DNA of 48,665 bases from RGIG3135 sp964477115 (GTDB lineage Bacteria > Actinomycetota > Coriobacteriia > Coriobacteriales > Eggerthellaceae), in NCBI GenBank assembly GCA_964477115.1, contig CAYZCY010000008.1:1-48665 (forward strand). The letters are read 5' to 3'. A model generated the notes under the pieces. The model was not told the DNA's origin. It saw nothing but the letters and a program-made list of their open reading frames with translations, and made no database searches. Every line of letters starts with the position of its first letter. Position 1 is the first letter of the stretch. Below are positions 1 through 5,731 of the stretch, piece by piece. Made by a program: the position numbers and the translations under genes.

Positions 1-27
1 TTTATGAACTTTGCCCCAAAAAACTCC

Positions 28-56
28 TTGCCAAGTATTATATGAATCCGTATAAT
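28..56 (+). promoter_or_regulatory. Sigma70-type promoter of tRNA-His
   Basis: A -35 box TTGCCA (28-33) and a perfect -10 box TATAAT (51-56) are separated by exactly 17 bases. Transcription would start near position 63, about 10 bases before the mature tRNA-His. This is one of the best consensus promoters in the window. Confidence 0.8.
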
Positions 57-71
57 ACTTCCTTGCGCCAT

Positions 72-149
72 GGTGGGTGTGGCCTAGTTGGCTAAGGCGC
101 CAGATTGTGGCTCTGGAGATCGTGGGTTCGAGTCCCATCATCCACCCCA
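72..149 (+). tRNA. tRNA-His (GTG anticodon)
   Basis: Cloverleaf folded by eye. Acceptor GTGGGTG (73-79) pairs with CATCCAC (139-145). The anticodon loop TTGTGGC sits on a CCAGA/TCTGG stem and gives anticodon GTG. The T arm is 124-138. Identity is supported by the extra G at -1 (position 72) opposite discriminator C146, a hallmark of tRNA-His. The CCA end is encoded (147-149). No hairpin terminator follows directly. Confidence 0.95.
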
Positions 150-178
150 GCGCGCTTGAAAATTTTAAAAATTTAGTC

Positions 179-207
179 TTGCGTTGAATAAATGTTTAGA
201 CTAAAAT
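179..207 (+). promoter_or_regulatory. Promoter of tRNA-Lys
   Basis: A -35 box TTGCGT (179-184), a 17-base spacer and a -10 box TAAAAT (202-207) lie 30 bases ahead of the tRNA-Lys gene. The surrounding sequence is AT-rich. The tRNA-Lys therefore appears to have its own promoter rather than depending on tRNA-His transcription. Confidence 0.65.
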
Positions 208-236
208 AATCAGGCGCTTTGAGCGCTGCGAGTTTT

Positions 237-312
237 GGACCATTAGCTTAGTTGGTAGAGCAGGGGACTCTTAATCCCAAGGTCGAAGGTTCGAGTCCTT
301 CATGGTCCACCA
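237..312 (+). tRNA. tRNA-Lys (CTT anticodon)
   Basis: Acceptor GGACCAT (237-243) pairs with ATGGTCC (302-308), followed by discriminator A309 and an encoded CCA (310-312). The anticodon loop CTCTTAA gives anticodon CTT, read as lysine. The T arm is GAAGG/CCTTC. The outermost anticodon-stem pair is a G-A mismatch. A terminator follows 10 bases downstream. Confidence 0.93.
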
Positions 313-322
313 CGAATTTTCG

Positions 323-349
323 GGTCAGCCCATTGCGGCTGACCTTTTT
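323..349 (+). terminator. Rho-independent terminator after tRNA-Lys
   Basis: An 8-bp perfect stem GGTCAGCC (323-330) / GGCTGACC (337-344), loop cattgc, is followed by a run of five T. It should end the tRNA-Lys transcript. Only 28 bases separate it from the next tRNA and no promoter is obvious there, so partial read-through may feed that gene. Confidence 0.85.
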
Positions 350-377
350 ATATTCTTGGCTTTATGCCTAAGCACAC

Positions 378-452
378 GGGGGCGTAGCTCAATGGTGGAG
401 CAGGGGACTCATAATCCCTTGGTTGTCGGTTCGAGCCCGGCCGCCCCTACCA
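378..452 (+). tRNA. tRNA with CAT anticodon (elongator Met or Ile2)
   Basis: Acceptor GGGGGCG (378-384) pairs with CGCCCCT (442-448) with one G-T pair; A449 is the discriminator and CCA is encoded (450-452). The anticodon loop CTCATAA gives CAT. It lacks initiator features: position 1 pairs with 72, and the three consecutive G-C pairs at 29-31/39-41 are absent. It is therefore elongator Met, or Ile2 decoding AUA after lysidine modification. These cannot be told apart with confidence here. Its 3' end overlaps the stop codon of the opposite-strand regulator gene. Confidence 0.85.
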
Positions 453-1178
453 CCTATCAACACGGTCGCCTGTACGGCGGCCTTTTTTCTTTTCACTCGG
501 CTTGCTTGTCCATTCCAAATTGGTCAAACCGATGCGTCGATTCTTGTTCAAAAGGTACTGGTCGTATATCGTCGGGGCCTCGGAAGCCACATAGGCAAAG
601 GCTTTTGAGATCGACGTTCGATTGCATCCGAGGAGCATGGCTATATCACCCCTCGAAAGATACACATTGCTTTTGATCAAGGTTCTCATGAGAAGCAGAA
701 CTTTTTTCTGGATTGATTCTGCGCGGAGGATAGCCGAAAGCTGTATGGCATCACCGGAATGCAGTACCGAGGATTGCAGCGTGCTTAGCGCAAAATGCTT
801 GTCGGTTTCCAGCAATTTGAGAAATGCCTCGTGGCTGAAGGTGGCCATGACGCAATCGGTGAGATAGGTCATAACGCAGTAAGACTGAGGCTGCTCGATG
901 GACCACGTTCTCCCGAATGCGGTAGCATCAAGCCCCAAGATCCTTCCCGGAAGATTGAGTGCGAAGATGGGCAAAGCCTGACTAGTGTCGGCCGCGTCTG
1001 TTTCTCGAAAGGATCCGCAAATCGCCCCATCCAAAATGATGTGCATCTCTTTGTTGAACTCTTCGTAAAAGCGCAAAGAGCCTTTCTTTATGAGGTGACG
1101 CTGGCATTGCCCGCATAGTTTCCTTCTTGTGGAGGGTGGAAGGCTGGCGCAAAAAGTGTTGTCGGAGCAGCTGTTCAT
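447..1178 (-). CDS. Crp/Fnr-family transcriptional regulator
   Basis: This is a 243-residue protein with an N-terminal effector domain, a long dimerisation helix and a C-terminal winged helix. The helix-turn-helix at about residues 174-194 (SRGDIAMLLGCNRTSISKAF) has the Crp/Fnr pattern. Cysteines 4, 10, 22 and 25 cluster at the N terminus, where Fnr carries its iron-sulphur ligands, so redox or oxygen sensing is plausible but not shown. The ATG at 1178 is preferred over the upstream TTG (1190) because GGGAGGA sits just ahead of it. It is divergent from the molybdoenzyme operon and probably controls it. The last ~14 codons are the antisense of the tRNA terminator, and the stop lies in the tRNA 3' end. 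Confidence 0.85.
   Translation of the reverse strand: MNSCSDNTFCASLPPSTRRKLCGQCQRHLIKKGSLRFYEEFNKEMHIILDGAICGSFRETDAADTSQALPIFALNLPGRILGLDATAFGRTWSIEQPQSYCVMTYLTDCVMATFSHEAFLKLLETDKHFALSTLQSSVLHSGDAIQLSAILRAESIQKKVLLLMRTLIKSNVYLSRGDIAMLLGCNRTSISKAFAYVASEAPTIYDQYLLNKNRRIGLTNLEWTSKPSEKKKGRRTGDRVDRW
464..490 (+). terminator. Rho-independent terminator after the CAT tRNA
   Basis: A 7-bp stem GGTCGCC (464-470) / GGCGGCC (476-482) with one G-T pair and loop tgtac is followed by six T. On the minus strand the same bases encode the last residues of the Crp/Fnr-type regulator. Confidence 0.8.
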
Positions 1179-1246
1179 GGTTCCTCCCAATGCGGCCTTT
1201 GCTAAATGTGCAACATGGATTCAGTATGCAGTTTGCGAGCATAAAT

Positions 1247-1266
1247 AATGATGAAAACTCATCATT
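1247..1266. promoter_or_regulatory. Palindromic operator candidate between regulator and molybdoenzyme
   Basis: A perfect inverted repeat AATGATGA-N4-TCATCATT lies in the 187-bp divergent intergenic region. Arm length and 4-base spacing match the geometry of Crp/Fnr boxes (Fnr: TTGAT-N4-ATCAA), though the bases differ. A TTATAC element (1275-1280) 9 bases downstream could be a -10 box for the plus-strand operon, which would put the palindrome over the -35 region. Promoters on either strand are not resolved with confidence. Assignment to the adjacent regulator is inference. Confidence 0.6.
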
Positions 1267-1365
1267 GAATTGCATTATACCGAACATCCAAGCAGCGTCT
1301 CAGGGGGATAGTCTTAGCCTAATCAGCCAGGAGGCTGAGAGTGTCGATTACGAGGAGAGGGTGAT

Positions 1366-3933
1366 ATGGAATACAAGCTGAGAAAGCACGAGCAGGGGGC
1401 TCGCTGGGTATCCGTTCCCTGTTGGCACAATTGCGGTGGTGCCTGCCTGATCAAAGCTCTTGTACGCGATGGCGAGGTACTTCGCATGAAGACCGACGAC
1501 GTGTATCCCGACTCATGGGAGCGTCCTCAGGTTCGCTCTTGCCCCATGGGTCATGCCATGCACAAGCAGGTTCTTGGTGAAGACAGGCTTCTTCATCCCA
1601 TTAAGCGTAAGCACTACAGTCTCGAAGCGCCTCATGGAGAGTTGCGCGGAATTGACGAATGGGAGCGTATCAGCTGGGATGAAGCTCTCGACATCTTCGC
1701 AGCCGCTCTCAAAAAGGCAAAGGCCGAGCATGGCAACGAGTCCATCGTCTACATGAACATGACAAATCTCGAGGGTTATCTCGGGGGCGTTCTTTCCGCG
1801 TTTGGCGGTTACTTCGACACCTGCGGAACTCAGTCGGTGGGAAGCTTTGGCTTGGCAAACGCCCAATTTGGCTGGGCTGCCCTGGGTGGAAACTCTAACG
1901 ATCGCATGGACCTGGAGAACTCGGAATACATAGTGCTCATGGGTCATAATGCGGTTTGGTGTGCCTTCGGAAATCCCGGCGTCTACCTTAAGCGAGCAAA
2001 GGAAAAGGGAAGCAAGTTCGTATTCGTCGGCCCCGAGTACTCCGAGACAGCGGCGTTCACCAACGCTTTGTGGATTCCCGTACGACCCGGTGGCGACACC
2101 GCGTTGCTGTTGGGTGTCGCCTATGTGATGATCACGCGCGACGAAGACGGATCGCTTATCGATTGGGACTTCCTCAACCGCTGCACCGTCGGCTTCGACG
2201 CCGATCATATGCCGGTTGACGCGAAGACCAACGAGAGCTTCATGGACTACGTTCTCGGTGAGTCCGATGGCGTTCCTAAGACCCCCGAGTGGGCAAGCGA
2301 GCTGTGCGGCACCCCCGTTGAGCTCATCGAGCAGTTTGCCGAAATCGTTGGATGCAAAAATGACGTGTCCTTCCACTCCAACGCTGCTGCCGCTCGTTGC
2401 AAGGGCTCGGAAAACTATCCGCAAATGCTTATGACCATCGCTGCTATGGGCGGTCACTACGGCAAGCCGGGCAACTCCGCTTCCAACGATCAGTATTACG
2501 GTGCCATGAACTCCGGCATGCTGGTAGTTGGTCCCATGGGTGGCACTCCTGCCCAGTTCGGCAATGCGGGTAACCCCGTGAACAAGTCCGCATCTATGGA
2601 CGTGCTGTGGGATGCAATTCTTGACGGCGAGTATTGGGATGCTGGCAACAACTTGCTGGCCATGCATGGCAACACGGTGGCAGGCCCCCATCCCATTACC
2701 AAGGAGAAAGCGAACATTCGCGTTCTTGTGAGCGAATGCAACAACTACCTCGCTTCTCAGGCCAACACCAACCGCGGTATCGAAGCCTTCCGCAAGGTTG
2801 ACTTCGTGTGGGCAAGCGCTTATTACATGAAACTCGATGCTCAGTACGCCGACGTTGTGGTGCCCATTACCACGCGTTGGGAGAATCTGCAGGGCAACCT
2901 GTACCCGTCTTTCAAGGACAAGGAAAACAGCTACGCCTATCGCGCTCCGCTGCCTCGTCAGGGAGAAAGCCGTCCCGATATCGAGATTGCGAGCGGTCTT
3001 GCTGAGCGCCTCGGCCTTGATTATGCCGCCATTAACCCCGAATCCGACAAGCAGCGCTGGATGGATCAGATGGCGCAAACCGTCATCCTGGGCTTCCTTC
3101 CCGACGGCAACCCCATGCCTGTCGTCGAGATCACTCAGGAAGACCTTGATCGCTACGAGGTGAAGGGTATGCCTCATCCCGGCCTGGTTCCCCTTGAGAA
3201 GTACATCGAAGACGGAGTGTTCCGTCTCCAGCGTGAACCCGGCGATCGTTTCCAGAACATTGCCATGAAGGATTTCCGCGATGATCCCGAAACCCATCGC
3301 CTTCAGACGACCGTTTCCGGCAAGCTGGAGATTTACTGCCAGGCTAAAAGCGATTGGTACGACATGGTCAACGGCTACGCCGATGGTGGCGAAGGTGTGC
3401 TGGACTACGTTCGCGTAAGCCCGCTTCCGAAGTACCTCGATGCTCCCTTGAGCTACAAGGACTCCTTTGTGGATTGGGAGAACAAGGTGAAGGGCCCCTA
3501 TCCGGTGCAGATGACGCACCTGCACTATATGCGCCGCGCTCATACCGACCTGGACAACGTCCCCTGGTTGCGCGAGGCTTTCGTGAACCCCGTGTTCATC
3601 AACAAGCAGGACGCTGCCGAGCGCGGCATCAAGACCGGTGACACGGTTCGCGTTTTCAATGAAAACGGCGAGTTCCTCCGTCCCGCTTCGGTTACTCGCA
3701 CCGTCATGCCGGGAGTCATCATCGTTCCCCATGGTGCCAGCGCCCGCATTGATCGAGAGACCGGCATAGACCTCTCCGGTGCCGACAACATGCTGACGGC
3801 ATCTAATCGCACCACCACTCCGTTCTTGAACGGATGGAACTCCAATCTCGTTCAGTACGAGAAGTACGAAGGGTCTATCGAATTGATTCCTGACTGCGAA
3901 ATGCCTCTCATCGTCCCGCAGGCCGGAAGATAG
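1366..3933 (+). CDS. DmsA-like molybdopterin oxidoreductase, catalytic subunit
   Basis: An 855-residue member of the DMSO-reductase superfamily that binds bis-MGD molybdenum and a [4Fe-4S] cluster. Cysteines 19, 23, 27 and 59 form the cluster motif (C-x3-C-x3-C ... C). Ser157 aligns with the serine Mo ligand of DmsA. The middle contains DmsA-like stretches such as KTPEWAS, and the last ~120 residues form the dinucleotide-binding domain. The N terminus goes straight into the Fe-S domain: there is no twin-arginine signal, so the enzyme is probably cytoplasmic. Start ATG follows GAGGAGAGG. The substrate is unknown (S- or N-oxide or another organic acceptor). The iron-sulphur subunit follows after 13 bases; no membrane anchor gene is present. 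Confidence 0.88.
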   Translation: MEYKLRKHEQGARWVSVPCWHNCGGACLIKALVRDGEVLRMKTDDVYPDSWERPQVRSCPMGHAMHKQVLGEDRLLHPIKRKHYSLEAPHGELRGIDEWERISWDEALDIFAAALKKAKAEHGNESIVYMNMTNLEGYLGGVLSAFGGYFDTCGTQSVGSFGLANAQFGWAALGGNSNDRMDLENSEYIVLMGHNAVWCAFGNPGVYLKRAKEKGSKFVFVGPEYSETAAFTNALWIPVRPGGDTALLLGVAYVMITRDEDGSLIDWDFLNRCTVGFDADHMPVDAKTNESFMDYVLGESDGVPKTPEWASELCGTPVELIEQFAEIVGCKNDVSFHSNAAAARCKGSENYPQMLMTIAAMGGHYGKPGNSASNDQYYGAMNSGMLVVGPMGGTPAQFGNAGNPVNKSASMDVLWDAILDGEYWDAGNNLLAMHGNTVAGPHPITKEKANIRVLVSECNNYLASQANTNRGIEAFRKVDFVWASAYYMKLDAQYADVVVPITTRWENLQGNLYPSFKDKENSYAYRAPLPRQGESRPDIEIASGLAERLGLDYAAINPESDKQRWMDQMAQTVILGFLPDGNPMPVVEITQEDLDRYEVKGMPHPGLVPLEKYIEDGVFRLQREPGDRFQNIAMKDFRDDPETHRLQTTVSGKLEIYCQAKSDWYDMVNGYADGGEGVLDYVRVSPLPKYLDAPLSYKDSFVDWENKVKGPYPVQMTHLHYMRRAHTDLDNVPWLREAFVNPVFINKQDAAERGIKTGDTVRVFNENGEFLRPASVTRTVMPGVIIVPHGASARIDRETGIDLSGADNMLTASNRTTTPFLNGWNSNLVQYEKYEGSIELIPDCEMPLIVPQAGR

Positions 3934-3946
3934 GAAGGAGGGCATC

Positions 3947-4360
3947 ATGACGAAACTGGGCTTTTACTTTGACGCAGAAAGCTGCATTGCTTGTCATACC
4001 TGTCAGATTGCCTGCAAGGACGTGAACAATCTCGACGTTGGAGTGAACTACCGTATCGTGCGCTCTTTTTGCACGGGAGAGGGCTGGGCTCCTCGGGCCT
4101 ACAACCTGTCGCTTTCCATGGTGGGATGCGATCTGTGCTCTGAGCTGCGTGAGATTGGCGAGGATCCCGCTTGCGTCGCCTCTTGTCCGATGAGGGCGCT
4201 TGAGTTCGGCGGCATCGACGAGCTTCGCGAGAAGCATGCAGGCGAGCCTTTGAGCGACGGTTGTCCCGCTGTTCCCAATGAGGAGATGGCAAACAAGAAC
4301 TTCATCATGCGAATCAAGGACTGCATGATGGACGCAGATTACGAAGAGTACCTGATTTAA
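3947..4360 (+). CDS. Short DmsB-like iron-sulphur subunit (two clusters)
   Basis: A 137-residue ferredoxin-like electron-transfer partner of the preceding catalytic subunit. Cysteines 13, 16, 19 and 23 (CIACHTCQIAC) match DmsB group I; cysteines 61, 64, 76 and 80 (CDLC ... CVASCPMRAL) match DmsB group IV. DmsB proteins are around 200 residues with four cysteine groups; here groups II and III are absent. In the family, clusters draw their ligands from group pairs I/IV and II/III, so the remaining eight cysteines can still build two [4Fe-4S] clusters. RBS AAGGAGG precedes the ATG. No DmsC-like or NrfD-like anchor gene follows, so electrons probably come from a soluble donor. Confidence 0.85.
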   Translation: MTKLGFYFDAESCIACHTCQIACKDVNNLDVGVNYRIVRSFCTGEGWAPRAYNLSLSMVGCDLCSELREIGEDPACVASCPMRALEFGGIDELREKHAGEPLSDGCPAVPNEEMANKNFIMRIKDCMMDADYEEYLI

Positions 4361-4416
4361 GCTGCCTTGCTATATACTGTCTCTTTGTGTTTACAGCGCG
4401 AAAGCGTGATTTACGA

Positions 4417-4441
4417 GGAGGGCGGGTCCAAACCGCCCTCC
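4417..4441 (+). other. Strong hairpin in the trpS leader
   Basis: A perfect 9-bp inverted repeat GGAGGGCGG (4417-4425) / CCGCCCTCC (4433-4441) with loop gtccaaa ends 19 bases before the trpS start. There is no T-run after it. It may protect or attenuate the trpS message or mark the end of the upstream operon. No T-box consensus is visible. Confidence 0.6.
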
Positions 4442-4460
4442 CAGATTGAAAGAGGCCCCA

Positions 4461-5507
4461 ATGAGCAGCGATACCTTCCAGGCAAGCAAGAAGATCAGCG
4501 ACGAGATCAAGGCGGATCTTCCGCTTCATCCCGAGAAGTACACCATGCTGACCGGTGACCGACCCACTGGTCGCCTGCACATGGGCCACTATTTCGGCAC
4601 CATCAAGGAGCGCGTCAAGCTGCAGGAGCTTGGCATCACCACCCGTATCATCATTGCCGACTACCAGGTCATCACCGACCGCGACACCACGGCCAACATC
4701 GCCGACAACGTTCACAACATGGTCATCGACTACATGGCCTGCGGCATCGATCCGGAGAAGACCATCATCTTCACCCACTCCTCTGTTCCTGCCCTCAACC
4801 AGCTCATGCTGCCCTTCCTCTCCCTGTGCACCGAGGCGGAGCTCATGCGCAACCCCACCGTCAAGTCCGAACAGGAGGCATCAGGACACGCCCTCACCGG
4901 CCTGCTTCTGACCTATCCCGTTCATCAGGCATGTGACATTTTGTTCTGCAAGGGCAACGTCGTCCCCGTTGGCAAGGATCAGCTGCCGCACATCGAGCAG
5001 ACCCGTCAGATCGCCCGCCGCTTCAATGATCGTTACGCGCCCGTATTCCCCGAGCCGCACGGCCTTCTGACCGAGGCTGTCGAGATCCCCGGCCTTGACG
5101 GTCGCAAGATGTCGAAGAGCTACGGCAACGCCATCGCTCTTTCCGCCACCGCAGAGGAAACCGCCAAGCTCATCAAGAAGTCCAAGACCGACTCCGAGCG
5201 CTTCATCACCTTTGACAAAGAGAACCGCCCAGGCGTTTCCGCCCTGCTTACCACCGCAGCTCTCTGCACCGGCCGCTCTGAAGTTGAGATCGCGGAAGAG
5301 ATAGGCAACGATGGCTCTGGCGCTCTGAAGAAGTACGTCACCGCCGCCGTTAACGACTACCTGGCTCCCATTCGCGCTCGCCGTGAGGAGCTGCTCAAGG
5401 ATATGGACTACGTGCGTGATGTCCTCGCAGAGGGCAACCGCAAGGCCAACGAGATTGCCAACGCAACACTCGATGAGGTTCGCGAGGCAATGGGCATGGT
5501 TTACTAA
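4461..5507 (+). CDS. trpS: Tryptophanyl-tRNA synthetase
   Basis: A 348-residue class I aminoacyl-tRNA synthetase that charges tRNA-Trp in the cytoplasm. The N-terminal HIGH-type signature is seen as TGRLHMGHYFG and the KMSKS loop as GRKMSKSYGN. The length fits the TrpRS family. ATG at 4461 is chosen because AAAGAGG lies just ahead; the upstream in-frame TTG (4446) would place the RBS inside the gene. A 9-bp hairpin precedes the gene and a tRNA-Val gene with its own promoter follows. The strand and close spacing suggest it stands alone rather than in the molybdoenzyme operon. Confidence 0.95.
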   Translation: MSSDTFQASKKISDEIKADLPLHPEKYTMLTGDRPTGRLHMGHYFGTIKERVKLQELGITTRIIIADYQVITDRDTTANIADNVHNMVIDYMACGIDPEKTIIFTHSSVPALNQLMLPFLSLCTEAELMRNPTVKSEQEASGHALTGLLLTYPVHQACDILFCKGNVVPVGKDQLPHIEQTRQIARRFNDRYAPVFPEPHGLLTEAVEIPGLDGRKMSKSYGNAIALSATAEETAKLIKKSKTDSERFITFDKENRPGVSALLTTAALCTGRSEVEIAEEIGNDGSGALKKYVTAAVNDYLAPIRARREELLKDMDYVRDVLAEGNRKANEIANATLDEVREAMGMVY

Positions 5508-5516
5508 ACTTACCTC

Positions 5517-5545
5517 TTGCAAGGTATTTTCTAAAGCGTTAAAAT
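5517..5545 (+). promoter_or_regulatory. Promoter of tRNA-Val
   Basis: TTGCAA (5517-5522), a 17-base spacer and TAAAAT (5540-5545) lie just after the trpS stop codon and 37 bases before tRNA-Val. The flanking sequence is AT-rich. Confidence 0.7.
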
Positions 5546-5581
5546 ATTTATCCGCTGTCGAGCAAATGCTCGAAGCCTTAT

Positions 5582-5656
5582 GGTCGCTTGGCTCAGCGGG
5601 AGAGCATCGCCTTCACACGGCGGGGGTCACAGGTTCAAATCCTGTAGCGACCACCA
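5582..5656 (+). tRNA. tRNA-Val (CAC anticodon)
   Basis: Acceptor GGTCGCT (5582-5588) pairs with AGCGACC (5646-5652), discriminator A5653, encoded CCA (5654-5656). The anticodon stem is TCGCC/GGCGG and the loop TTCACAC gives anticodon CAC, reading GUG. The T arm is ACAGG/CCTGT. A promoter and a terminator flank it, so it is an independent single-tRNA unit. Confidence 0.94.
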
Positions 5657-5665
5657 TGAACTCAA

Positions 5666-5693
5666 GGGGCCTGACGAAAGTCGGGCCCTTTTT
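5666..5693 (+). terminator. Rho-independent terminator after tRNA-Val
   Basis: A 10-bp stem (5666-5675 with 5680-5689, including G-T pairs) closed by a GAAA tetraloop is followed by a T-run ending at 5693. It lies 10 bases after the tRNA. Confidence 0.85.
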
Positions 5694-5731
5694 CATTTCG
5701 CTTGTTGATTGGTGGATTGAGGGACGACTCG

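Noticed and set aside
378..452. Initiator tRNA-fMet
   Set aside because: The CAT tRNA has a paired first acceptor position and lacks the three G-C pairs in the anticodon stem expected of an initiator.
302..676. Plus-strand open frame across the third tRNA
   Set aside because: It runs through a tRNA and two terminators and is opposite the Crp/Fnr-type gene; no RBS or domain.
1513..3948. Long minus-strand open frame (811 codons) opposite the molybdoenzyme gene
   Set aside because: It mirrors the plus-strand gene, has no family motifs or RBS, and arises from strong third-position GC bias. The plus-strand protein is clearly DmsA-like.
4361..4460. T-box riboswitch upstream of trpS
   Set aside because: The leader is only about 100 bases, lacks the AGGGTGGTACCGCG-type antiterminator consensus and has no T-run terminator.
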